Origin: Cliona cf. orientalis
Lineage: Eukaryota > Porifera > Demospongiae > Clionaida > Clionaidae
Reading direction: 5' to 3'
NCBI GenBank assembly: GCA_963930775.1
Contig: OZ005706.1
Coordinates: 5,700,546-5,764,545 of the forward strand
Length of the DNA: 64,000 nucleotides
Shown: positions 49,856-61,539 of the stretch, piece by piece
How the letters are laid out: each line of letters begins with the position of its first letter
Position numbering within the stretch: position 1 is the stretch's first letter
The notes under the pieces: generated by a model
Databases searched by the model: none
What the model was told of the DNA's origin: nothing
What the model saw: the letters and a program-made list of their open reading frames with translations, nothing else
Translations under genes and position numbers: made by a program

Positions 49856-50559
49856 AGCTCAGCTTGATGCTCGGGTCCTGGAGACCTTGGACGATGGCAT
49901 TTGCTGTCTGGACACAGCGCAGTGTGGGAGAGCAGTAGATGTACTGGATCCGTATTCCTTGCTCTCTCATGCCTTCGCCCATCAGTCGAGACTGGAAAAA
50001 ACCAGTTTCTGTGATTGGAGAGTCCTTCATGAAGTCGCTTGGTCCTCCTTTGCGTTTTGGAATCTCCTTTGGCATGTTCAGGTTTCTCCGGTGATAGCAG
50101 CCGTTTGTGTCAAATGAGAGCTGGATCCACTGCTTACCAAATGTCACGTCGACTCTCTCTGCGTGTCTGAAGTTAAAAAGCCGTCTTTTTTGCATAAAGT
50201 TCTTCGACATTTCCTTGATCAGGGAGCAGTCCAGCTGCGTCATCGTAGCACTGTTCGTCTTCGGTCCTTCGTAGGGAGTCTTTTTGAGAGAGGGACGGGG
50301 GGCAGACGGATTTTGAAGGGGAGGGGAGAGAGTCACTCCCGGAGATTACCCATGACCTGTAGGGAGAGAATTTGGATGGCTGAACACTTTAGGATATTCA
50401 ATGTAATGGTAGCAAACAATTGCCTATTGACTCTACTATTAATATTAGCTATGTATACCTGTGTAGAGTCTAGCAGTCTGAGTCTTTTGTCTTCTCGATG
50501 AAGTTGCCGGGATAGAGGCCGGACATGCCTGAGTTCTGAGAGGTGCTAAAGAACCAACC
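49853..50559 (-). pseudogene. UBASH3-like (TULA) phosphatase fragment, copy 1
   Basis: Exon 50559-50459 encodes the end of an SH3 domain (GWFFSTSQNSGMSGLYPGNF). Exon 50356-49853 runs into a histidine-phosphatase domain ([60 protein letters not shown]). The first catalytic His is kept, in RHAER rather than the usual RHGER. Relative to copy 2, about 110-130 bp of linker are missing and fuse the two parts. The frame stops at 49851 where the ciliary fragment begins, so the second catalytic His and the C-terminus are absent. The SH3 exon also has a TAG in the SH3 frame. The family dephosphorylates tyrosine kinases and adaptors; this copy should be inactive. Confidence 0.75.
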
Positions 50560-51248
50560 TTAATTTACTGACTGTGAGTGTGTGAGTGTATGTGCATATG
50601 TGCATATGTGCATACGGAATGTTTGGTATGGTAAGGGTCAACAACAATGCATGTATACATGTTATATGTATGTGAGTGGGTGAGTGGGTGTATGCATATG
50701 GTAAGGGTCAACAGTTTCAGATACTAGCTAGCTATGACAATGCTGGCCTACTTGCTTGGACAATGACACATTATCGGCATACAAATGTTCCATATTATAC
50801 CAAAATATTATACATGTATATGTGCACATGATAGACGTGTAATCTAATTAGAGGTGGCACGGTTTGGCATTTACATCTCTCCTTGGATTGCTGGTAAGAG
50901 GCAGAGAGAGGATGGGGTGACCAGACCCAACACAAGATGGCGGGGTCGCTCTGCGGCCAATCAGACAGCCAGCCAAGCAGAACATCTACATGCCTGCCAA
51001 CTGCAGACCAATGCCGACCACTGCAGCTTATAGTAGCTGCTATGTCTGTACGTGTAATACTGGCAATATAACTAGCAGAAGTATTTGGCTGATATAATTA
51101 TAGTTCCCCTCGCAGATTTATACCGGAAGATAAGCTTTTATTATTATATGTATACGCACTTTGAACCCACACAATAAACTGTATATTCAAAAATGTTAAT
51201 CAGGTGCTGGCATCAATTGTGCACAGTGTGCATATTAATCTAACCCAC

Positions 51249-52244
51249 CTCATTTTCTCCGATTGCTTTAGAGCTGACGTAAGTTGCTCCAAATTGCCAC
51301 TGAGATGGCTGGACATCAGAGCCAAGTGTGATGGTATGGGTGGTCTGGAAATATCTACTCAATCCTTTCTGTATGACAATCTTAGCTCCATCAAACACCT
51401 GCGGATACCATTGCTCTGCAAGGGGGTGAGGGAGGAAGGAGAGAGAGAGATCAGTACAGAGAGGTCATTAGGACAACATTTGGTACCTAGAATTGTAATA
51501 AATAGCATTATATTATATTACTTGTCACTGCTGTGGCCTACAGCACTAACATTACTCACTTTACCAACTTTACCAACATTACCCACCCGTATTGCTGTTG
51601 TGGCCTATGGCACCAACATTACTGCTGTGGCAGACAGCACCAACATTACTAACTTTACCAACTTTACCCTTGTCACTGCTATGATCGTAACTTACTGTAA
51701 CCTGCCCAATTATATGTAAGGGCCCCCCCTCCCCCCCCCCCCCCCACTTACATTTGTAATTGTGAGGTTACAGCTGGCTACAGTAGGTTACGGCAGGTTT
51801 CAGTAACAGTTACTGGGGGGGGGGGGGGGGGGGGGAGGGGGGGGAGGGGGGTGTTGGGGGAGAAAGATCAGTACAGAGAGGTCATTATGACTCCATTGGC
51901 TGCACTGCCTCTTATTATTAGTATTAGCCCGAGATGCGCTCGATAAAATTTACTGCCTTTATGACCTTCTTTTAATTTTCTTCCAATTTCTTCATAGCTT
52001 CCTGGGTTTGATAGTACATCCTCTGCTGTGACCTCTGAACCCCTGGCCTTCTGTTGGGAGTCTGCAGCAGGAACTGACGGGGGTGCTGCAGAGACAAAGT
52101 GTCATCACTTGCATCATAATATTAAAATTATATAAATTTAGGCTGGAAAGCTTAGAAGCTTAAAAGTTTGAATGAAGGCTCACCTGCGGTGATCGGGGGA
52201 AGGGGAGGGAGGGATGAAGATGAACAGCTCGCTTTGCTAGACGT
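51249..52244 (-). pseudogene. TOMM40: TOM40-like N-terminal exons, copy 1 (start ATG changed to ACG)
   Basis: Exons (minus): 52244-52184, 52085-51966, 51415-51249, all in phase. Recognisable TOM40 N-terminal sequence: LSNPGSYEEIGRKLKE, then YPQVFDGAKIVIQKGLSRYF, QTTHTITLGSDVQPSQWQFG and ATYVSSKAIGENE. The full protein would be the outer-membrane beta-barrel channel for mitochondrial import, but only the first strands are encoded and no further barrel exons follow. The codon aligned with the ATG of copy 2 reads ACG. It probably became a pseudogene when the unit was duplicated. A divergent promoter with gene B is likely. Confidence 0.7.
51720..51852. repeat. C and G homopolymers inside the TOM40-like intron
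   Basis: A C run at about 51725-51746 and a G run at about 51816-51850, forming a potential GC stem. Both are absent from copy 2. Nearby 51535-51670 is an imperfect ACCAACATTAC tandem repeat. Confidence 0.8.
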
Positions 52245-52619
52245 GATACCCTATCAGAAAGCAACCACGTGTAAATATGTGCTGAGTCAGCAGTTTCTAC
52301 ATGTGACTTACGAGCCCCGCCCACTGCAGATGGGGATCCCCCCTCCCCTCGCGGCTGGGCACGAGACTAGCGAAGCAGTTTTACCATAATTCAGCTCATC
52401 AAGCGTAGAAACCGTCGTCTCGGTGAAGAGATTTGTGATCGATCTACCAAACATCTTTATTGCTTCATTATTTTGTGGAACTGACAGCAAGAAAAGTCTC
52501 CCTGTACTCTGACGTGTGTAGATTAACACTAGTCTCGCGCGCCACACCCCCTAGATAAACACTCGCCATTTTGTTGCTTGTTGTACACCAGTGGAGGTCC
52601 CATCACCAGTGCTCCGATG
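52245..52619. promoter_or_regulatory. Divergent intergenic region between TOM40-like copy 1 and gene B
   Basis: 375 bp separate the two starts. The landmarks CGAGCCCCGCCCACTG, CAGCGAAGCAGTT and GAAGAGATTTGTGATCGATC are shared with the equivalent region upstream of gene C (60526-60870). CCCGCCC is an Sp1-like motif. The regulatory role is inferred from position and conservation between the two copies only. Confidence 0.5.
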
Positions 52620-55600
52620 ATGGATGGAGTTGATCTCGACGTTTCCCAGGCTCGCGCCGATCTTCTCCCTGACAAGTATGATCGTCGCCGGATCAGCGGG
52701 GTCCTTGCAATTAGGAGGTTGTCCAGCCGTCACTACAAGACATGCAAGAGGCAGATGAGCGAGGGGGACGTGTGTAGTGTATGGGTGCTACTGCTCCTTC
52801 TCGTCTGCTCCCTGCATCACTTGATTCACTCCAAGCAGTGGCGGTCATTCAAGAGACGCCATTGGCTCCTTGTCTTCTTTGTCTCTTTGCCACTGGGTTT
52901 TTGTTGGAAGATCGTCAAGAAACTGTTGATTGTGGTTTGTAAGATCGCATTCAAACTGTTGGCTGTAGTTTGGAAGATCGTCAAGAAACTGTTCAAACTG
53001 TTGGCTGTAGTGTGTGGTACATTGGCCATCGGCTGCAAATTTTATTATCTTCTATGGCTGTTTCTCAAATGGTGTTTCCTAACGGCAGAACTTTGTAAAC
53101 AGTTAGACTACAATGCCACCAGACCGAGCCGTGATGTGGTGGGATCAAAGGTCACCAAGGAGCCAGTTAGCCATGTTTCTTGTGAGGTATTCGTGTACTC
53201 TGGAGTGGGGTGGGTGTGGTCTGGGTCAATCCAGCTTCGAGCAGCTCAGTTGGTCATACATCAACAACTCATCATGTCTGGAGACGTGGAACTCAACCCT
53301 GGACCTCTCGACCAAGGTATTCCAATCCTGTCCTTATAAGTTTTGCATAGATATGGTAGCGATTTAATGCTTAACAAAGTATTATTCTCTCTTTATTTAG
53401 ATCAAAAGATTGAAGAAGTTCTTATGACTGTTGATGACAAAACCTTTGGTATGATTTCAATATTTGCCATCTGCAGCTGCCACAACTATGCAACTTGTTT
53501 TATATCATTGCAGAAATAGAGGACTGGAATGTTGTGGTGATAGAGTGCAAGTCACCAGCTGCAAAGTGGAAAGAGTTGAGCATCTCCCTCGGCCTGTCAT
53601 GTGACGTGATCGATGACATCAAGGGATCTGGGGACAACTACCACTGCTGGAGTGAAGCCCTCAAGCACTGGATCAAACAAAACTACAACACAGACACGTT
53701 TGGTAGACCTTCATGGAGGAGTCTTCTCAAAGCTGTGGCAGAAATTGACAAGCTTTTATTTAATAGATTGGCTGAAAAGCACTCTCAGTCTGGTATGTGT
53801 ATGTACAAGGTTGTAGTGACTATCGTGATATTCTATAATATTTGTAGCTTCCAGTGACGAACCAAAAGAAAGTAATAATTCTCAGGAAGAAAATGTTGCA
53901 CACGTACAAGGTACATATACATACTACATTGACCTCCTATAGTTGAATGTGTGTGCAGGATTAATCATTAGATTCTCTCTGATAGACAAATCTGCTTCTC
54001 TCAGGACCAGTACACCAACAGCTGTGGTTGCTAGGCCTCGTTTCACCTTTCACTGCTTGAATTTGAAGGATATGAGTGACGAGAGGAGACGAGAACTGCA
54101 CCAAAAGCTTTATGCTGATTCAGAAGATATGATATACAAATTCCAGGAACTATTTACGTCGACAACGGACTCTTTAGTGAAGAGAAATATTTCAGCAAAA
54201 ACACTGGCTCGTCATTTAGAATGCTTGGGACATTTGAAGCCAACGTTTGATGATTCCGGTGAACCTGTTTTCAGACATCAATTGTCTGAACTAAGAAAAT
54301 CTGAGTCTGTCGACGATGCCATGTCAGTGGTCAATAAGTACTGCTCATTCTTTAATTATCGGATGGTGGAATTGATCATACAGAAGCTAGGAACTGAGCA
54401 AGACAAAGAGAAGTTAGCCAGGTACAAGGAGGATTTTACTAAGTACGGTGAGAGACATGTGTTTGAGTGTCCATCGGAAGTTGGTGAATTTTATGAAGAA
54501 GGACAAGCGAATATGTTTGTGATACTGGATGATTCATTTGACAAGTGCAACGGGAACCATTTATCAGCATTTGTCAGCAACTTGCAGAAGATTTTGAACA
54601 TCTCCGATATATCACTACGACTATGTCGCATTGGACCTGGAAGCCTGAAGCTGATCTTTCAACTCTCTCTCATTGTTCAGCAAGCCATCTTTCCCCTCTC
54701 TAGTGACCAGGAGGCTGAGCTAGTCTGCCTTGGTGTTATACAGCTCTCCTGTGGGGACTACCAGTTCTCAGTAGATGATATGATGGTAAGGATCACAGTT
54801 GTGTTACTTTCCTGTACCCTGTGTGTGGGGAGTGGGTGAAGGTCTTCAGCTTGCTAGATTACTTTACAGCAGCAAAGGCTTAGCTTCATACATGTATGTC
54901 TCATGTTCAAACTTACGCCATAAAAATATGCTATGTTCCTATATTACTACATGTATATGTATCTACCTTCAATTTTGTTACAGGAAGTGGTAGAGGAGCC
55001 AGCTAACACTGATAGTGGAGGGAGTATGGTGGACAGCATGGAGGCCTGTGAGTGATAACACTTTACTTGTCATGCAGCATTGCATGACTCTCCTTGTAAC
55101 CTGCGACCCCTGCCCCCTCTCCGTCTATGCCTCTCCTCTAGGATTGTATGTTCAATCAAGCGACATCTATATTACTACCAGTTGAGAGAATCTATAAAAA
55201 ACATTTAATATCATCCCATTTAGTGATGATTAGATAATTACTCCCAAAAGAGATTTATTTTTTTGAGCATCATCTCAAATTGAAGTGATTAATATTGAAT
55301 ATCTATGACTCATACATGCACACTAAGGCATTCTGTATACACATATCTACTTCCTCAGGTGATGCTAAATCAGCAGTAGCTGTCCAGGGTGCTAGGTATG
55401 GACTGGCTGTGGGCAAACCTGGGGATACTGCCTCCATCAGTGCTGACTCAGCTCTAGGGAGGAGCAGTGCTATCACTGGCACTACAGCTGGAGTGACACA
55501 GTTCAGTAAGGTGAGTCAGATCACTGACTGCTACTGGTCTGGGCTGTTCTAATGTCCCATATTCCATTCCCAGGATCTGGTGGACAGAGAATTAGGTGAT

Positions 55601-56593
55601 CTTGGAATGGGAATGGGACATGGTGTACCTGGTGCACCAACTAAAAATGAACTACATCTAGCATCAGGCAGGGGAGATTTAAAAAAAGTAAAAGAACTCA
55701 TTGAGGAGAAGCAATTTGATCCACTACAGAAAGAAGGCCGGCTTGGAGTGAATGCTCTTCACTACTCAGCTCAGTTTGGACAGCTTGGAGTGCTGAGATA
55801 TTTAATCGAAGAGAGGGGATGTAGTCCAGCAAGTCAAGACAATCGAGCAGCAACACCTCTTCATTATGCAGCAGGTGGTAAACATTTTGACATAGTCCAC
55901 TATCTGGTTGCCGAGCAACAGATGGATCCACTGTATTGTGCTGACGATGGCACTACTCCGCTACATCTAGCTTCTCAGGCTGGGGACATTAATATCGTGA
56001 GATATCTAGTGAATGAACTAAGCAATTTTCTTCCACTCAAGGACATAGTCACTAGCAGAGGCATCGCTGGACAAACTCCTATCCACCTAGCTGCTTTGTA
56101 TGGACACTTGGAAATAGTAAAGTTCTTCATTACTCAATTAAACTGCGACCCTAACATTGCTGTACCTGTTGAGTACAAGGGTAAGACTACTGGAGGTGGA
56201 GGTAGAATTGCCCTTCATGTTGCTGCCCAACGAGGACATCTGCACATCATTAAATACTTAGTAGAACAGTGTAACTGTAATCCATCGCACTTGGATAGTA
56301 AGAGAGTAACACCGCTGCACATGGCAGCTCAAGATGGTCATCTTGAGGTAGTGCAGTACCTCACCCTGGAGCAGCACTGTGACCCACTGTGTATGGCCAA
56401 GAATAACAACACTCCTCTTCATGATGCTGCCTACAATGGTCACCTTCAACTTGTTAGGTTCTTTGTCGAAGTGCTCCACTGTTCTCCTGACATTGGAGGA
56501 TGGCGCAACGAGACACCACTGGAACAAGCACGTAGCCGAGGTCACCGCCATGTTGTACAATATTTAGAGTCTATTCATCCTAAACTTCAGTAA
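52620..56593 (+). CDS. Gene B: multi-helix membrane module-2A-DEATH-X-ankyrin protein (1040 aa)
   Basis: Exons: 52620-53316, 53401-53448, 53514-53792, 53848-53910, 53986-54785, 54984-55047, 55359-55510, 55574-56593; sum 3123 nt, all in phase. Residues 1-228 form the N-terminal module: a soluble start (MDGVDLDVSQARADLLPDKY), then several hydrophobic helices with repeated basic/leucine blocks (KIVKKLLIVVCKI; KIVKKLFKLLAVVCG). DVELNPGP is at 222-229. DEATH domain about 249-341 (GDNYHCWSEALKHWIKQNYN; PSWRSLLKAVAE). Domain X about 363-629 (KYCSFFNYRMVELIIQKLG; LSCGDYQFS). Ankyrin repeats about 702-1040. Ribosome skipping would give a 228 aa membrane protein and an 812 aa DEATH-ankyrin protein. The start is the ATG that matches gene C; another ATG lies directly before it at 52617. 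Signalling in innate immunity or cell death is inferred. Confidence 0.87.
53283..53306 (+). other. 2A ribosome-skipping motif, gene B
   Basis: Encodes DVELNPGP at the end of exon 1, preceded by IMSG as in gene A. The exon 1/2 junction lies nine bases beyond it, so the whole upstream product is encoded by one exon. Confidence 0.87.
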
Positions 56594-56761
56594 ATTTTTA
56601 ATTTGTGTTCATCACTGCATGTAAATCTTCTTTCACTATTAATTTTATATGTGTCTATTGTTTTTCGATTTTTAATAATTTTATTCTTTAGTCAAAAAAT
56701 ACAGGAAAATAGTGCTCGTTGCTGAGAGTCTAACATCAACAATCACTGCAGGCATCTCCAA

Positions 56762-58226
56762 TCAAATCGGATGTTTGGTGCATGAGTGAGATCTAGAGGT
56801 GGGATGGGAGGATCGATAAAGTCCCAAGTGCTGTTCTTTCCAAACTCGCTCTCCTGACACACACACACAAAGTCCACAGTAGGGGATCTTCTGGACAATC
56901 TTGGTCAGCTCCTGGGCGGTGCGGCGCTGAGCTCCAACTAGCTGTTTGGTACAAGCTTCCAGCGTAGCAGCGTGACCAACAAACATCACATTGCCAGAAG
57001 CTGGCCCAATCGTCTTCAGAATCAGCCGGGTGATGTTAAACATTCTCTTGTAGAATTCCAAGTGCGTCTCATTTGGTTTGAGGTCTTGAAGAGCGACCTG
57101 CGACACATAACTGGTGTCCACGATTAGGCCACATTTGCTGAGCTCAGCAGGTGTCATGAATGTGGGGAAACTCCACGCTAGCCACTCAAAGAGCCCGTTC
57201 TCGATCCTCAGCTTGATGCTCGGGTCCTGGAGACCTTGGATGATGGTGTTTGCTGTCTGGACACAGCGCAGTGTGGGAGAGTAGTAGATATATTGGATCC
57301 GTATTCCTTGCTCTCTCATGGCTTCCCCCGTCAGTCGAGACTGAAAAAAAAACAGTTTCTGTGATCAGAGAGTCCTTCATGAAGTCGCTTGGTCCTCCTT
57401 TGCGTTTTGGTATCTCCTTTGGCATGTTCAGATTTTTCCGGTGATAGCAGCCGTTTGTGTCAAATGATAGCTGGATCCACTGCTTACCAAACGTCACATT
57501 GACTCTCTCTGCGTGTCTGAAGATAAAAGCCGTCTTGGTCTGAAATCTTGAGGTGGGATGGGCGGAGCATTCTCCTCAATCGGGCTACCTCCGTCTGCGA
57601 TATGATTGGTCACACCATGATCCTTTTTCTTGATTCGTGGTTTTTGTACTTTTGCGTAAAGTTCTTCGACATTTCCTTGATCAGGGAGCAGTCCGGCTGC
57701 GTCGTCATAGCACTGTTCGTCTCCGGTCCTTCGTAAGGGGTCTTTTCGAGAGAGGGACGGGGGGCAGACGGATTTTGAAGGGAAGGGGAGAGAGTCACCC
57801 CCGGAGATCACCCATGACCTACTGTGATGTAGTTACAAAATTATACATTGAAGGCCGAATAGTATAATGTAGGAATGTTGGAAGATGGAGTAGGGGGGAT
57901 CTTTAGAATGTAAAATTATGTCAGAAACTAAAGGGGGCGCCAGCCCTTGGATTATTTGCTATCGTCAGACATTGAATATCCTAAAGAGTTTAGCCTTCCA
58001 AATTCTCTCCCTACAGGTGTCCGATATGCAATATAAGCTACCCTCAATAATGTATTAACCACCGTACATAAAGAGCCTATAACTGATTCTATTAAAATCA
58101 ATATAACCACTGTAGCTACGTCTACCTGTGTAGAGTCTAGCAGTCTGAGTCTTTTGTCTTCTCGACGTAGTTGCCGGGATAGAGGCCGGATATGCCTGAG
58201 TTCTGAGAGGTGCCAAAGAACCAGCC
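56762..58226 (-). pseudogene. UBASH3-like (TULA) phosphatase, copy 2, longer
   Basis: Exon 58226-58126 encodes SH3 sequence (GWFFGTSQNSGISGLYPGNY). The region 57818-56762 encodes a linker (YDDAAGLLPDQGNVEELYAK; VQKPRIKKKDHG) and the histidine-phosphatase domain: [52 protein letters not shown] and VMFVGHAATLEACTKQLVG. Both catalytic His regions are present and the C-terminal stop is at 56762. Breaks: TAG in the SH3 frame (shared with copy 1), a one-base shift between the linker and [11 protein letters not shown], and a run of nine A near 57344 that shifts the frame relative to copy 1 (six A). The intron between the two exons is inverted relative to copy 1. The UBA domain is not present. Probably a pseudogene. 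Confidence 0.75.
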
Positions 58227-58467
58227 TTCACTATTTGTGAGCGTGTGAGTGTGTGAGAGTGTGTATTAGTATGTAAGAGAGTGTGTGTACATAATTTTAT
58301 TGTATATATTATGTATCTTGGTATGCATTTTGATATGGTAAAGGTCAACAAATATACGTGCATTTGCTGTGCATGCCCGTGTGTATTGTAAGGGTCAACA
58401 ATTTCAGAAACTAAGTAGCTAAATTAGCACCGCTTGAGTTAAGCCTTCTTCCAAACATGTTTGGACC

Positions 58468-58657
58468 TACCGTAAATCTGGAAATTTTCGTTGTAAAAAT
58501 ATTTTCGTAGTCGATGGTGGCTACGAAAATTAATCTTACGAAAATTAGCATGCACTATTATCGCTAATGCGGTAAGGGGTCGTTCCTACGAATATTTTTT
58601 ACACAAAAATTTATCATACGAAAGTTTCTTTACACAAAAATTTCCAGATCTACGGTA
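58468..58657. mobile_element. 190 bp MITE with TACCGTAAATCTGGAAATTT termini
   Basis: The left end TACCGTAAATCTGGAAATTT is mirrored by AAATTTCCAGATCTACGGTA at the right. Internal ACGAAAATTA and TACACAAAAATTT motifs repeat. Copy 1 of the unit lacks it. Confidence 0.8.
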
Positions 58658-59194
58658 TATTAATATGACACATATAACTACCGACCATAAAAATATTCCC
58701 ATACTTACATGTGTACCACAATAATAACTACAGTACATGTACATGTGCATGTGATAGATATGTAATCTAATTAGTGGTGGCACAGTTTGGCGTTTATTGG
58801 TAAACATATCTCCCTGGATTGCTGGTGATAGGCAGAGAGAGAGGTGATAGGGTGACCAGACCCAACACAAGGAGGTGGTGGGGGTCACTCCAGCCAATCA
58901 ACCAGCCAGCCAGGCAGAGCAGTCTATATGCCAACCAATTAATGCTAACCGATGTTTATAGTAGCTACATGTACTATGCTTGTACGTGGCAATATAACTT
59001 GCAGAAGTGTTTGGCTGACATAATTAGCTATAGGGAATTGGGGGAGTTCCTCTCACAGATTTATATCGGAAGATAAATTTTATTTATTGTATGCACATAT
59101 TATATTACCGTACTTAATCTAATACTACGCATGGAAAAAAATTTCAATTTTGAAAAATGCATGTTTTTCTGGTAAAGGTCGTCAATCGCTCCAT

Positions 59195-59700
59195 ATTACA
59201 TCCCCAGTATAAATTTACTTTTTTGCGGTTATTAGGTAATTATGTTGTAATTATGATGTAACCTATGTCGTCATAGCGCTAAAATTCAGAGCCTTTACAG
59301 AACACTTCTGAGACCTGAAAATCCACAGAATCGTATATTAACTTACATACATATCCAGCGAATACATTAAAAGCTGAGTGCTACTTTCTCCGACAAGTAA
59401 TGCCGGCCGAACTTCACGCGTTCTCTTGGCTGACGTAATCCTGTGGATAAATAAAGCTAGCCTTGCGCTATTTATAGCACGCGTCATGCTACGACCGATC
59501 TGAAGTTCGGAAGCTGTACTGTGCTGTCGAGTTCATCTCCTTTGATTGAAGCATCGAAATTCGAAGTCGAAAGTTGATCTTAGACTCCATCTCTGCGATT
59601 GAGGCCCCGGCATCGATGTGTGTATTGACGACCTATACCACATGCACCATTAGAGCTATGCAGCCACTGGGGATGTGGTCAAGGGTTCATATAAACGTTA
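59195..59700. repeat. Dispersed repeat inserted in copy 2 unit (see 18000-18480)
   Basis: Begins with ATTACATCCCCAGTATAAAT and a GTAATTATGATGTAACCTAT tail, then follows 18000-18480 closely. The duplicated unit upstream of gene B lacks it between the matching points (about 51130 and 59080-59780), so it was inserted after the duplication. Confidence 0.7.
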
Positions 59701-59899
59701 TGAGAATTCATAAAATGCTAATTTATTGCGTTAAATTGGAACATGCATTGTATTCGATTAACTACGGTATGTATAACTTATGCACGTTGAACCCACATAA
59801 TAAACTGCATATTCAAAAATATTAATCAGATGCTGGCATCAATTGTGCACCAAATCAACAGTGTGCATATTGATTTAGCTCGCCTCATCTTCTCCGATT

Positions 59900-60525
59900 G
59901 CTTTAGAGCCAACGTAGGTAACTATGTTGCTCCAAACTGCCACTGAGATGGCTGGACATCAGAGCCAAGTGTGATGGTGTGGGTGGTCTGGAAATATCTA
60001 TTCAATCCTTTCTGTATGATGATCTTAGCTCCATCAAACACCTGCGGATACAATTGCTCTGCAAGGGAGGGGGGTAGAGAGAAAGAAATCATTAGGACTC
60101 CACTGGTACATTACATCTAAAATTTCATAATAAGCCTGATGTGCCCCATGAAATTATTTATCACTGTCTTCATTACCGTCACTGTCGTTATAATTTCCAC
60201 CTTTTAATTTTCTTCCAATTTCTTCGTAGCTTCCTGGGTTTGATAGCACTGCACATTCTCTGCTGTGACCTCTGAACCACTGGCCTTCTGTTGGGAGTCT
60301 GCAGCAGGAACTGACGGAGGTGCTGCAGAGACGAAACGTCATACACTGTTATAATTTGGTGTTATATTAGGCTGGAAAGCTTAGCTTTCTACAGTGCTAG
60401 CTATATACTGTGTACAATAGATAAGTCTTAAAAGCTTCTAAAAGAAGCTTGAGTGAAGGCTCACCTGCCGTGATCGGGGGAAGGGGAAGAAGGGATGAAG
60501 ATGAACAGCTCGCTTTGCTAGACAT
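59900..60525 (-). pseudogene. TOMM40: TOM40-like N-terminal exons, copy 2 (frameshifted)
   Basis: Exon 60525-60465 has an intact ATG (MSSKASCSSSSLLPLPPITA). The next exon (about 60323-60205) starts like copy 1 (PPSVPAADSQQKASGSEVTA), but an extra few bases in GTGCAGTGCTATCAAACCC shift the frame away from SNPGSYEEIGRKLK. The third exon (about 60060-59890) encodes FDGAKIIIQKGLNRYFQ and QPSQWQFGAT, then TAG because of an insertion. Copies 1 and 2 therefore carry different lesions. Confidence 0.7.
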
Positions 60526-60870
60526 GATACCCATATATAGCTGTTCTAAGAAAACAACCACGTACAAATATGTGCTGAGTCAGCAGCTTCTACATGTGAC
60601 TTACGAGCCCCGCCCACTGAAGACGGGAATCCCCCTCCCCTCCTGGCTTCCTCCACCGCAGTGCCAGCGAAGCAGTTCTGCCATTTGCCTCTCGTCAAGC
60701 GTAGAAACCGTGGTCTCCGTGAAGAGATTTGTGATCGATCTACCAATCATCTTTATTCTTTCATTATTTTGTGGAACTGACAGCAAGAAAAGTCTCCCCG
60801 TACTCTGACGTGTGTAAATAAACATCCGCCACTTTGTTGCCTGTTGTACACCAGTGGAGGTCCCATCACC
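60526..60870. promoter_or_regulatory. Divergent intergenic region upstream of gene C
   Basis: Equivalent of 52245-52619, with conserved CGAGCCCCGCCCACTG and GAAGAGATTTGTGATCGATC. A bidirectional promoter is inferred. Confidence 0.5.
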
Positions 60871-61515
60871 ATGGATGGAGTTGATCTCGACGTTTCCCAG
60901 GCTCGTGCCGATCTTCTCCCTGACAAGTATGATCGTCGCCGGATCAGCGGGGTCCTTGCAATTAGGAGGTTGTCCAGCCGGCACTACAAGAGGCAGATGA
61001 GCGAGGGGGACGTGTGTAGTGTATGGGTGCTACTGCTCCTTCTCTTCTGCTCCCTGCATCACGTGATTCACTCCAAGCAGTGGCGGTTGTTCAAGAGACG
61101 CCATTGGCTCCTTGTCTTCTTTGTCTCTTTGCCGCTGGGTTTTTGTTGGAAGATCGCAAAGAAACTGTTGGCTATAGTTTGTAAGATCGTGTTCAAACTG
61201 TTGGCTATAGTTTGTAAGATCGTAAAGAAACTGTTCAAACTGTTGGCTGTAGTGTGTGGTACATTGGTAATCGGCTGCAAATTTTATTATCTTCTGTGGC
61301 TGTTTCTCAAATGGTGTTTCCTAACGGCAGAACTTTGTAGACAGTTAGACTACAATGGCACCAGACCAAGCGGTGATGTGGTGGGGTCCAAGGAGCCAGT
61401 TAGCCACGTTTCTTGTGAGGTATTTGTATATTCTAGAGTGGGGTGGGTGTGGTCTGGGTCAATCCAGTTTCGAGCAGTTCAGTTGCTCATACGTCAACGA
61501 CTCATCTTGTCTGGA

Positions 61516-61539
61516 GATGTGGAACTCAACCCTGGACCA
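61516..61539 (+). other. 2A ribosome-skipping motif, gene C
   Basis: Encodes DVELNPGP as the last eight codons of exon 1, preceded by ILSG. The exon ends immediately after the Pro codon plus one base. Confidence 0.87.
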
